Below, piece by piece: positions 50,288 to 59,118 of a stretch of DNA of 64,000 bases. This DNA is from Lentisalinibacter sp964427415 (GTDB lineage Bacteria > Pseudomonadota > Gammaproteobacteria > Steroidobacterales > Woeseiaceae), in assembly GCA_964427415.1 (NCBI GenBank), contig CAYRUH010000015.1, positions 8,076 through 72,075 on the forward strand, given 5' to 3'. Position 1 is the first letter of the stretch, and each line of letters begins with the position of its first letter. The position numbers and the translations under genes are program-made. The notes beneath the pieces are model-generated. The model saw nothing but the letters and a program-made list of their open reading frames with translations. It did no database searches and was not told where the DNA came from.

Positions 50288-53200
50288 TCAGGCGGAATGC
50301 TGCGGCAGCCTTGCCGCTCGCCGGGCGGCCACCCAGCGCTGGACGTCGGCCATCGCCAGGTAACTGGCCGGCACCAGCAGCAGCGCGATGGCCGTGACGA
50401 ACAGCACACCGAAGCCGAGGCTGATGGCCATGGGGATCAGGAAGCGGGCCTGTAGCGAGGTCTCGAGGATGATGGGAGTGAGGCCGAAGAAGGTGGTCAG
50501 GGAGGTGAGCACCACCGGTCGCACGCGGCGCACGGTGCCGGAGATCACGGCATCCTGCAGTTCCACGCCCTCCTTGCGGAAGTCGTTGATGGCGGTGATC
50601 AGGACCAGCGAGCCGTTGATGACCACGCCGGACAGCGCGACCAGTCCCAGCATGCTGACGAAGCTCATCGTGTAGCCCATGATCGCGTGGCCGAGGACGG
50701 CGCCGATCAGGCCGAAGGGGACGGCGAAGAGCACCAGCAGCGGCTGCACGTAGCTGCGGAATGCGACGGCCATCAGCGCGTACATGGCCAGCAGCGCCAG
50801 TACCATGCCGCGCATCAGGCCGCCGATGGACTCCGCCTGCGCCTCCTGCTCGCCGGACAGGCTCCATGTGAGCCCCGGCAGCTCCTGCTGCAGGCGCGGC
50901 AGCACGTCGCCCGTCAGGGCGGCGGTGATCTGCCCGGCGTTGGCGAGGTTCTCGTCCACGTCGGAGCTGACCTCGATCACCCGCTTGCCGTCCTCGCGCC
51001 GGATCTCGGTGAACGAGCGCCCCTCCGTCACCCGGGCGGCCTGCCCCAGCGGGATCTCGCCGCCGCCCGGTGTGCGGACGATGAAATTCTCCACCGAATA
51101 GAGCGTCTCGCGCTCGGACTCGGGCAGCCGCACGTACACCCGCAGCTCGTCGCGCCCGCGTTGCTGGCGCAGAGCCTCGGCGCCGAAGAAGGCAGCCCGG
51201 ATCTGGTTGGCGAGATCGCGCTCGGTGATGCCGAGGCTGCGAGCCGCCAGCTTCAGCTCCAGGTCCAGCTGGGGCTTGCCCTGCTCCAGGCCGCTGTCCA
51301 CGTCGAACACGCCCGCGTAATCCGACAGCTCGTCAGCCAGGCGGGCGGCGGCGTGCTCCAGGGTGAGCAGGTCCCGGTGGGAGAGCTGGATGGCCACCTT
51401 GGCGCCCGCGGCGGGCCCGACCGAATAGTTGTACGTCATGCGTTCCGCCGCCGGCGGCTCTCCCACGGCCCGGCGCCAGCGGTTGGCAAACTCTTCGGCG
51501 CTCACCTCCCGGTCGCCGGCCGGCGCCAGGTACACGGTCACCAGCGCCCGGTGGCCGCCGGTCTGGGTACCAATGCTGATATCACCGCCGCCGGTATTGG
51601 GCTGACTTTTGCCCACCTCGGAGTAGATGCCCGTGACCAGCGACTGCTCGCCGGCCACTACGTCTTTGCCGCCCAGCTCCTGCTCAACCTGTCGCGCGGC
51701 GGCGATCATCTGCTCCATCACCCCGCGTGTCTCTGCGACGGGCGCGCCGAAGGGCAGCTCGACGCCCGCCGAAACGAAGTCGGCCTCCACCCGGGGGAAG
51801 AAGGTCAGCGGCACGCGGCCGCTGGCCAGCGTGGCCCAGGCGACCATGAGCACGCTGAGGGAGATGGCCATTGCCAGATAGCGCCGCTCGGCGACCCGCT
51901 GGGCCATCGGCCGGAAACGATTCTCGATCCAGTTCTCCAGCCCGTTGGAGAACTGTTTCTGCCAGCGGTAGATCGGCCGCATCACGGGATTCGGCCGGAA
52001 CTGGCCCGAGCGGCGCACGTGGGCCAGATGGGCCGGCAGGATCAGCAGGCACTCGACCAGCGAGAGCAGCAGGATCGGGATGACGATCATCGGGATGTTG
52101 ATGAAGAACTTGCCGATGATCCCCGGCACGAACAGCAGCGGCATGAACGCCAGCACGGTGGTGAGAACGGCGAACACCACCGGCGTCAGCACCTCCCGGG
52201 TGCCGGCCACCGAAGAGGTGAGCGGGTCGTTGTAGCGGCTGCGGTTGGCGAATACGGCCTCGCCCACCACCACCGCATCGTCGACGACGATGCCCAGCGT
52301 CAGGATAAAGGCGAACAGGGAGATGATGTTGATGGAGATGTCCGCCATCGGCATGAACAGGAACACGCCGAGGAAGGAGATGGGCATGCCCAGCGTCACC
52401 CAGAAGGCGAGTCGGGGCTGCAGAAAGATACCGAGCACGATCAGCACCAGCAGGGCGCCGAGACGGCCGTTCTCCACCAGCAGGCCGATGCGATCGCGGA
52501 AGGCCTCCGAGGAGTCGTCCGTGACCACCAGATTCACGGTCTCCGGCAGATCGTCCCGGCGGGCGTCGATGAACTCGTGCACGGCGTCGGCGACGGTCAG
52601 CGGCGACTCGTCGCCCACCCTGAAGAGCTTGAGCCGCACGGCCGGGTGGCCGTCGTAGAACGCCTCGGTATCGGTGTCGCGGTAGCCGTCGACGACGGTC
52701 GCCATCTCGCCCAGGGTCACCCGGGAGCCGTCCGGATTGCTGATGACGGCGATGTCCGCGAACTCGTCACCGAACTCCCGCCGCTCGGTGGTGCGCACCA
52801 GCACGTCGCCGCCGGCGGTCTTCACCGTGCCGCCGGGCAGGTCGATGGAGGCGGCCCGCACCCGCCCGGCGATCTCCGGCAGCGTGAGGCCGTAGCGGCG
52901 CAGCTGCTCCTGGGGCACCTCGATGCTGACCTCGGGCGGCGGCAGGCCGTCCACCTCGATGAGCGTGATGCGGGGATCGTCGAGGAGTTCGCCGCGCAGC
53001 TGCTCCGCCAGTCCGTCCAGCTCGCCGAGCTCCAGATCGCCGTAGACGATCAGGTTCAGCACCTGCTCCCGGTTGGTGGCGAGGGAGATCACCGGGCGCT
53101 CCGCATCCTCGGGAAACGAGGTAATGCGGTCCACCGCGCTCTTGACGTCGTTCAGCGCCTGGTCGGCGTCGGTGTCGAGCAGCAGCTCGGCCAGCACCAC

Positions 53201-53491
53201 GCCGCGGCCCTCGTTCACGACCGAGCTGACTTCCTTGATGCCGTCGACGCCGCGCACGGCCTCCTCGACCGCGAGCACCACGCCCTCCTCCACTTCCTCG
53301 GGGCTCGCACCCGGGTAGGACACGCTGACGGTGATGATGTCGAGATCGATCTCCGGGAACACCTCCTGGCGCACCTGCTGGGCGAACAGCAGCCCGCCGA
53401 CGATGAGCAGCAGCATCAGCAGGTTCGCGGCAACCGCGTTGCGGGCCATCCAGGCGATGGGGCCGCGCATGGCTGTGGGGTCGGCGCTCAT
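50288..53491 (-). CDS. RND efflux transporter permease subunit
   Basis: 1067 residues, the inner-membrane proton antiporter of a tripartite pump. Twelve membrane segments are expected. Helix 1 is AVAANLLMLLLIVGGLLFA and the transport helix with VVDDAVVVGEA (Asp-Asp, proton relay) is intact. FPEIDLDIITVSVSYPGASPEEVEEGV and a second half starting near residue 530 show the two-repeat RND plan. Closest type is the AcrB/MexB-like group (HAE-1 or related), not metal-specific CusA. The adaptor gene ends 4 bp upstream, and it follows the outer-membrane factor in the same operon. Confidence 0.95.
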   Translation of the reverse strand: MSADPTAMRGPIAWMARNAVAANLLMLLLIVGGLLFAQQVRQEVFPEIDLDIITVSVSYPGASPEEVEEGVVLAVEEAVRGVDGIKEVSSVVNEGRGVVLAELLLDTDADQALNDVKSAVDRITSFPEDAERPVISLATNREQVLNLIVYGDLELGELDGLAEQLRGELLDDPRITLIEVDGLPPPEVSIEVPQEQLRRYGLTLPEIAGRVRAASIDLPGGTVKTAGGDVLVRTTERREFGDEFADIAVISNPDGSRVTLGEMATVVDGYRDTDTEAFYDGHPAVRLKLFRVGDESPLTVADAVHEFIDARRDDLPETVNLVVTDDSSEAFRDRIGLLVENGRLGALLVLIVLGIFLQPRLAFWVTLGMPISFLGVFLFMPMADISINIISLFAFILTLGIVVDDAVVVGEAVFANRSRYNDPLTSSVAGTREVLTPVVFAVLTTVLAFMPLLFVPGIIGKFFINIPMIVIPILLLSLVECLLILPAHLAHVRRSGQFRPNPVMRPIYRWQKQFSNGLENWIENRFRPMAQRVAERRYLAMAISLSVLMVAWATLASGRVPLTFFPRVEADFVSAGVELPFGAPVAETRGVMEQMIAAARQVEQELGGKDVVAGEQSLVTGIYSEVGKSQPNTGGGDISIGTQTGGHRALVTVYLAPAGDREVSAEEFANRWRRAVGEPPAAERMTYNYSVGPAAGAKVAIQLSHRDLLTLEHAAARLADELSDYAGVFDVDSGLEQGKPQLDLELKLAARSLGITERDLANQIRAAFFGAEALRQQRGRDELRVYVRLPESERETLYSVENFIVRTPGGGEIPLGQAARVTEGRSFTEIRREDGKRVIEVSSDVDENLANAGQITAALTGDVLPRLQQELPGLTWSLSGEQEAQAESIGGLMRGMVLALLAMYALMAVAFRSYVQPLLVLFAVPFGLIGAVLGHAIMGYTMSFVSMLGLVALSGVVINGSLVLITAINDFRKEGVELQDAVISGTVRRVRPVVLTSLTTFFGLTPIILETSLQARFLIPMAISLGFGVLFVTAIALLLVPASYLAMADVQRWVAARRAARLPQHSA

Positions 53492-53495
53492 CCCT

Positions 53496-54689
53496 TCACG
53501 GGTTCCCGGCGACGTCTTCCGTCCCGACCGGGAGTTCGTCCTGCAGCCTGAGCTTCATGCCCGGCACCGGTGAGGCGAGCGGGCTGGTCACCACCCGCTC
53601 GCCGGCTTCCAGGCCACCGGTGATCATCACCCGGTCCGGCTTGCGCCAGCCCACCTCCACCCGACGGATGTCGAGCCGACCGTCTTCGCCGTAGACGTAG
53701 ACCCGATCGCCTGCGTGCAGCCAGGCGCGCTCGAGCGGCACCACTTCGGTGACGCGCCCGCCCTCGATCTCGACGTCGACGTAGCTGTCGAACAGCAGCG
53801 GCAGACCGCCGGTCTCCAGCGCCAGCGGATCGTCGATGTCCACCAGCACCCGGGCGAGCCGGCCGGCGGGATCCAGGTCGCCCAGCAGCCGCAGCAGCCG
53901 GCCCCGGCGCACGACGGTGCCGGCGCCGCTGTCGTAGCGGATCTCTGCCGTCGAGCCGCCCCGGCCCTGCGCGTCCGGCAGCTCCAGGGCGCCGAGCCGG
54001 TCCACGGGCACGGCCGCGCGCACCCACGCCCGGCCGGTGCCGGCCAGGGTGACCGCCTGACTCTGCGGCGAGAGCGTCTGGCCCAGGTCAACGGTCTCTT
54101 CGAGGACCAGCGCGTCGAACGGCGCCGTCACCCGGGTGCGTTGCAGGTTCAGCACCGCCTGGCGGAGCTGCGCGCGGGCTGCCGCCACCGCGGCCTCGGC
54201 AACGGCCAGCTGGGGCTCGCGCAGCGCCAGCGACGGGTCGGCGGCCTCGTCCCGCTCGTCGGCGAACAGCTGCCATTCCCGCTCGGCGACACGCTGCCGA
54301 CCCTGCTCCAGGGCGAGCCTGGCCAAGGCGTCCGCCAGCCGGGTGCGGGCCGACTCCACGGCCAGCTCATAGTCGTCCGGCTCGATGCGGAACAGCAGCT
54401 CGCCGGCCTGCACGAGCCCGCCGGGTACCAGCGAGTCATTGAGTTCCACCACACGACCGCCCACCTGGGGCTGCAGCGCCACGCGGCGCGCGGGTGTGAC
54501 CACGCCCTGCGCGGGCACGGTGTAGCGTTCGGTCCGTGTTTCGGCGGCCCGGGTCTCCACCAGCGTGCCACGGTCCACCCGGGGCGCTTTCTCCGGCTCC
54601 GTGCGGGTGGCCAGCAGCACGGCCGACAAGCCGATGCCGCCGATCAGCACCAGGACGGCCGCAATGGCCTGCCGGCGGCCGGGGGTCAC
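53496..54689 (-). CDS. RND efflux periplasmic adaptor subunit
   Basis: 397 residues from GTG 54689, overlapping the outer-membrane factor stop. Membrane anchor AVLVLIGGIGLSAVLLA, then a membrane-fusion-protein arrangement: lipoyl half (GVVTPARRVALQPQVGGRVVEL), a long alpha-helical hairpin rich in Ala, Arg and Glu, second lipoyl half (TRVTAPFDALVLEETVDLGQ), beta-barrel, and C-terminal GLEAGERVVTSPL. Carries substrate-bound complexes between pump and outer membrane. Coupled to the permease gene. Confidence 0.94.
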   Translation of the reverse strand: MTPGRRQAIAAVLVLIGGIGLSAVLLATRTEPEKAPRVDRGTLVETRAAETRTERYTVPAQGVVTPARRVALQPQVGGRVVELNDSLVPGGLVQAGELLFRIEPDDYELAVESARTRLADALARLALEQGRQRVAEREWQLFADERDEAADPSLALREPQLAVAEAAVAAARAQLRQAVLNLQRTRVTAPFDALVLEETVDLGQTLSPQSQAVTLAGTGRAWVRAAVPVDRLGALELPDAQGRGGSTAEIRYDSGAGTVVRRGRLLRLLGDLDPAGRLARVLVDIDDPLALETGGLPLLFDSYVDVEIEGGRVTEVVPLERAWLHAGDRVYVYGEDGRLDIRRVEVGWRKPDRVMITGGLEAGERVVTSPLASPVPGMKLRLQDELPVGTEDVAGNP

Positions 54690-56116
54690 GGAGCCTCCCC
54701 GCGCAGCAGCGAGACGCCGAGCGCGCGGCACAACTGTATGCGCCCGCTGTACTGGTCGCGCCGGGCGTCGACCAGCGACTGCTCCAGGTTCTGGCTGGAT
54801 TGCAGCGCGAGCAGCACGTCGAGGAAATCCACCTGCCCTTCCTGGTAGGCGGTGCGCGTCAGGCTCAGCACCCGCTCCGCCTCGGCGAGCTGGCGCCGGA
54901 GGCTCACGACCAGATCGTCCCGGGCGCGGGCCAGTGCCAGGGAGACGGCCACTTCGGTCCAGGCGTCCAGCAGAGCGCCGGCATACTCGATCAGGGCTTC
55001 CTCGGCTTCCGCGTCGCGCAGGTCGATGTTGGCACGACGCTGGCCGAAATCGAACAGGTTGGTGGTGACTTCCGCGCCGGCCTGCCACAGCGTGTCGCTG
55101 AAGAGATTCTCCAGCATCGTCTCCACGGAAATCAGGCTGCCGCTCAGCGACAGCGAGGGCAGCCGTTGTGCAATGCTGGCCGCGAGGCGGCGGTCGCTGG
55201 CGGCAAGCGCCAGCCGGGCGGCACGCACGTCGGGACGGGCCTCGGGCAAGGCGGCCGGCACGCCCGGGTCCGGGAGCGGCGGCACGGCCGGCAATGCCGG
55301 GTCGTCCGGCAGCGCGACGGTAGCCGGCGGCGCGCCCAGCAGGGCGCCGAGCTGATGCTCCAGCACTCTGCGCTGACCGCGCGCCACGCCCAGCTGGCCA
55401 TCGAGCCGCTGCAACTGCTGGCGCTGGCGGCCCACGTCGGCGGCGCCGCTCTGGCCGAGGCCGAACCTGAGCCGGGTGAGTTCGAGAAATTTCTCCGAGG
55501 TCGCCACCTGCTGCTCCAGCAGGGCCACCAGTTCGCGCTGGGCGAGCAGCGACGCCCAGGTCTCCGCCAGCTGGGCACCAAGGCTCACCTCCAGCGCCGC
55601 CAGCGACTCCGCGGCCGCCCCGGCCTGCAGTGCCGCGGCCCCGTACTCGTTGCGCACCCGACCCCAGACGTCCACCTCGTAGCTCGCGGCAAGGGAGCCC
55701 TGATACTGCTCGGACACCCCGCCGGCGGGGAATCCCGGGGGCAGCGCGTCACCGGGGATCTGCGCCGCGAGGAAGCCCGCGCCCACCGCGTTCCCCCGGC
55801 TCGCTTCGATGGCGAGATCGAGCCGCGGCAGCAGCGACGAGCGGGCGCCCCGCGCCAGCGCCTCGGCCTGGCGCAGCCGCGCCACTGCCCCGCGCAGCTC
55901 CAGACTGTCGGCCGCCAGCCGCGACTCCAGCACGGCCAGGGATTCGCCGCCGAGGTCCCGGCAAACCGCCTCGGCCGGGGCGCCGGCCGCCGGGGAATCC
56001 GGCCAGGCGGACGGCACGGGCAGCACGTCCTGCGCGCCCTCGGGCGCGTAGCCGGGAGTCGAGCAGGCCGCCACAGCCAGGATGGCGGCCATAATTCCGA
56101 GGAGGCGCAGGGACAT
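54686..56116 (-). CDS. TolC-like outer-membrane efflux lipoprotein (NodT family)
   Basis: 476 residues from ATG 56116. Lipobox VAACST, and the two OEP domains are visible in repeated halves (YEVDVWGRVRNEYGAA, LAETWASLLAQRELVALLEQQVA; then TTNLFDFGQRRANIDL, AYQEGQVDFLDVLLALQSSQN). It forms the outer-membrane channel for the adjacent RND pump. The start excludes the upstream in-frame extension to 56323. Confidence 0.94.
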   Translation of the reverse strand: MSLRLLGIMAAILAVAACSTPGYAPEGAQDVLPVPSAWPDSPAAGAPAEAVCRDLGGESLAVLESRLAADSLELRGAVARLRQAEALARGARSSLLPRLDLAIEASRGNAVGAGFLAAQIPGDALPPGFPAGGVSEQYQGSLAASYEVDVWGRVRNEYGAAALQAGAAAESLAALEVSLGAQLAETWASLLAQRELVALLEQQVATSEKFLELTRLRFGLGQSGAADVGRQRQQLQRLDGQLGVARGQRRVLEHQLGALLGAPPATVALPDDPALPAVPPLPDPGVPAALPEARPDVRAARLALAASDRRLAASIAQRLPSLSLSGSLISVETMLENLFSDTLWQAGAEVTTNLFDFGQRRANIDLRDAEAEEALIEYAGALLDAWTEVAVSLALARARDDLVVSLRRQLAEAERVLSLTRTAYQEGQVDFLDVLLALQSSQNLEQSLVDARRDQYSGRIQLCRALGVSLLRGEAP

Positions 56117-56238
56117 GGTCAGCTTCGGCCAAGAAGGATGCCAATGATAACGCAGGCGTCCTCGCCGGACGCGCGCAAGCACGGTATTCGGGACACCCCG
56201 CCGCCCGGATGCGGCAGGGGGCAGGGTGGCGACAGGCG

Positions 56239-57750
56239 CTAGTCCTGCAGCCGGAAGTTGATGCGGGTGGAAACCCGCTGGTCGATAGGCCGCCCGCGAT
56301 AGACACGGGGGCGGAAGCGCCACTCCTCGACCGCGCGCAGACTGGCACGCTCGAACACCCCTTCCGGGGACGCGGCGGCCACCTCGGCATCCGCCGTCGT
56401 GCCGTCGGCGAGCACGGTGAATTCCACGTCCACCCAGCCCTGCTGCTCGCGGCGGATCGCTGCACGGGGATAGACAGGCGGGACGACTTCGGTGGCCATC
56501 ATCTCGCTGCCCGGGATGACCCGGGCGGACTCGCGCCGCATGAACGCGCGATCCACCTCTTGCTGCAGCGCAGCTAGCGTCAAGACAGACGTGGAGGCAG
56601 ACGTGGGTGCGGCCTCTGCCACGGGCGCGAGTTGCAGCAGCAGCTCCTCGGCATCCTCCAGCGCCCCGGCGTCGATGCGATCCCGGACGGCCACGGAGAC
56701 GGCGGTCACCAGGCGCTCACGCAATTCGGCAACACGCGGGTCGGCCGGCAGGGTTTCTTCGGCCTGCGCCAGCCATGCCAGGGCGTTGTCGCCGGCCGGC
56801 GCCACCAGGCGCCCGGCGGCGAGGCTCGCGCTGCCCCGCGCCAGCGCATCCGGCTCGGCCGGCGGTGCCGGCTCCGCGGCCGCTGCTTGCCCGGCCACAT
56901 CAGGGCTGTCGCCCGCGTTGGCGTCGGCAGGCACGGCAGCGCCAGTCGTCGCGTCGGCCGGCACGGCAGCGCCAGTCATGGCGTCCGCCTCCTTCTCGGC
57001 CGCCGCTGCGGCAGCTTCCTCCCGGGCGCGCTGCTCGGCGGCCTGACGGCGGCGCTCGGCCTCACGGGCAGCGGCGGCGCGCTCGGCGCGGATGGTGCCG
57101 ATCTGCTCCCGCGCGGTCTCGACGAGTGCATCGTCCACCTGGGGCAGCGCCTCGGCGGCCGCGAGGCGGGACGCTGCGTCGCCGTCATCGCCGTCACGGG
57201 CCGCCTGCACGGCCTCCATGACCAGCCGCTGCTGACGCGCGATCAGCGTCTCCTGCACCTCGACGATGACCGGGTGGCCGGGGGTGACGCTCGCCAGTCT
57301 ACTGGCCAGCCGGGCCGCCTCGGTGAACTCGCCGGCTTCCATGAGAGAGCGCACCCGGCCGGCCACCCGGCCGGCCACCTCGGCCAGCTCGCCGGCGGCC
57401 TCGGCATGCTCGGGCTCGGCATCGAGCACCAGCGAATAAAAATAGAGCGCATTCTGGCCCGCCGGCTGCACCAGCATGCCGGCGCTCGCCGCCATGCGGG
57501 CCTTGCCGAGATTGACGTCCGTGGCCTCGCCCTCGGCGGCGCTGACCGACAGACCGGCGCCCGTGGTCTCTGTCGACGACGACGCCGGCACCTCGAACAA
57601 CTGCTCCTCCTCGCCACCCAGCCGATCGGCCAGAAACCAGGCGGCCGCCAGGCCGGACACGACGAAACCCGCCACGACCAGCAGGATGTCGGCGGTGCGC
57701 CGTTGGCCACCGCCGCCGGCGTCCGCGCTCCGTGTCACCGCATCATTCAT
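56239..57750 (-). CDS. TonB-type energy transducer with TPR-like/coil region
   Basis: 503 residues. One N-terminal membrane helix (about 22-42), a long Ala/Glu-rich helical periplasmic region with TPR-like LLLQLAPVAEAAP segments, and a C-terminal TonB domain (VVPPVYPRAAIRREQQGWVDVEFTV...SLRAVEEWRFRPRVYRG). A small duplicated octapeptide TGAAVPAD occurs twice near residue 265. It directly abuts the response-regulator gene (stop 57751, start 57750). TonB proteins normally couple inner-membrane energy to outer-membrane receptors, but ExbB/ExbD are not nearby. Confidence 0.83.
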   Translation of the reverse strand: MNDAVTRSADAGGGGQRRTADILLVVAGFVVSGLAAAWFLADRLGGEEEQLFEVPASSSTETTGAGLSVSAAEGEATDVNLGKARMAASAGMLVQPAGQNALYFYSLVLDAEPEHAEAAGELAEVAGRVAGRVRSLMEAGEFTEAARLASRLASVTPGHPVIVEVQETLIARQQRLVMEAVQAARDGDDGDAASRLAAAEALPQVDDALVETAREQIGTIRAERAAAAREAERRRQAAEQRAREEAAAAAAEKEADAMTGAAVPADATTGAAVPADANAGDSPDVAGQAAAAEPAPPAEPDALARGSASLAAGRLVAPAGDNALAWLAQAEETLPADPRVAELRERLVTAVSVAVRDRIDAGALEDAEELLLQLAPVAEAAPTSASTSVLTLAALQQEVDRAFMRRESARVIPGSEMMATEVVPPVYPRAAIRREQQGWVDVEFTVLADGTTADAEVAAASPEGVFERASLRAVEEWRFRPRVYRGRPIDQRVSTRINFRLQD

Positions 57751-59103
57751 TCAGGTACGTATCCACAATCTGCGCATCTCCCGGATGCGGCTCACGAATT
57801 GCGCCAACAGCGCCGCGCCGTGGCCCGACGGTCTGTCTGGCACGACGGAGTGGCGTTGCACGAGTTCCGGATTTTCCCGCAGCTGGATGTGTCGCAAGAC
57901 GGCAGCATTCACGTTCTGCACCAGCCGTGCCTCATCCATCGGCTTGGACATATAGCGGAATACCTGACCGTGGTTGATCAGCGAGATCATCTCGGCGGCA
58001 TCCCGCTCGTCGCTGACGACGATGGTAATCAGCTCCGGCAGATAGCGCTTCAGTGTCGACAGCATATTGCGCAGCATCGCGCCGTCGGTGCAGAAATCCG
58101 TCACCAGCACCCCGGCACCGGCATCGGTATCGGCATCGGCGAGCAATTCGGTGACCTGGACCAGGGTGGATGCCCGGTTGACCCGGTAGCGCTGACCGAG
58201 CACCCGCTCGACGTCCGCCGCAAACGGGGCGTCGCTGGTGAACAGCGCCACGCCCACGTTATCCATGTCTGCGCAGGCGCCGCTGCGCCGCGAACCCGCC
58301 GCCTCGTCGCCGCCGATTACGATGGTGTCGACAAAATCCCCCTCCAGGTCGCCGGACAGGATGATCTCGGTCTCCATCGGCTCGTCCTCCGCCGGCTCGA
58401 TTCGCGCCGGCTCCGCCTGCGCCGGCCGCGCTGCCGCTTCCGGGCGCTGCGGTTCTTCGCGCTCGAGCTCCAGCGCCAGATTCGGGACCGTCGCCGCATG
58501 ATCCCTCTCTTGAGTTGCGGCGGGGGGCGGCTTTGCCATGGTCGTCGGCACCGGCTCCGACCGGGGCTGCGAGCCGGGGTCGGCAATACGATCGGCCCCG
58601 GGCCTGTCAATTCGCTCGGGCTCCGACGCGGTTTCCGGCTCGGGCGGTACCGCGTCCACCACGGCCGCCGCACGGGCGGCCGCACCCGACTGGCGCGCGG
58701 CCTGCACGGCCTCCGCCAGCGTCTCGCGCAGCTCCTGGGGGGGGCACGGCTTCGACAGGAAACGGAACACCTCGCCGATGTTGATGGAGCCCTCGATGGC
58801 GTCCAGGTCCGCATAGCCCGTCAGCAGGATGCGCACGGCCGAGGGCGCGCGGCGACGCACCTCGCCCAGCACTTCCACACCGGAGAGGCCGGGCATGCGC
58901 TGATCGGCGATGATCACGTCCACGCTCTCCTGCTCCGCGATGCGGATTGCCTCCGCACCGTCCGTGGTGAGATGCAGTTCGTAGTCCCGGCGGAACAGTG
59001 CCCGCATGGAGTTGAGCACGCGCTTCTCATCGTCGACGAACAGGACCTTCGGTTTGCCTCCGGGTTCGTTGTCGGGTGCGCTGATGCGTGCGGTCCGGGC
59101 CAT
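57751..59103 (-). CDS. Response regulator with two receiver-type domains
   Basis: 450 residues. Receiver 1 (about 18-135): VLFVDDEKRVL with acidic pair, phospho-acceptor D67 in IIADQRMPG, LLTGYAD and FLSKPC. A Pro/Glu-rich linker (140-270) follows. Residues ~285-410 look like a second receiver: VALFTSDAPF, VLVTDF, VVSDERDAAEM and YMSKP are recognisable but the N-terminal acidic pair is reduced. No DNA-binding, HD-GYP or GGDEF output is present. It likely signals by protein contact. It is 15 bp from the kinase gene and immediately precedes the TonB gene. Confidence 0.85.
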   Translation of the reverse strand: MARTARISAPDNEPGGKPKVLFVDDEKRVLNSMRALFRRDYELHLTTDGAEAIRIAEQESVDVIIADQRMPGLSGVEVLGEVRRRAPSAVRILLTGYADLDAIEGSINIGEVFRFLSKPCPPQELRETLAEAVQAARQSGAAARAAAVVDAVPPEPETASEPERIDRPGADRIADPGSQPRSEPVPTTMAKPPPAATQERDHAATVPNLALELEREEPQRPEAAARPAQAEPARIEPAEDEPMETEIILSGDLEGDFVDTIVIGGDEAAGSRRSGACADMDNVGVALFTSDAPFAADVERVLGQRYRVNRASTLVQVTELLADADTDAGAGVLVTDFCTDGAMLRNMLSTLKRYLPELITIVVSDERDAAEMISLINHGQVFRYMSKPMDEARLVQNVNAAVLRHIQLRENPELVQRHSVVPDRPSGHGAALLAQFVSRIREMRRLWIRT

Positions 59104-59118
59104 CCCTTGCCGATCTCC

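Noticed and set aside
50687..53551. 954-codon plus-strand ORF opposite the RND permease
   Set aside because: Antisense shadow; the permease frame has clear transporter motifs.
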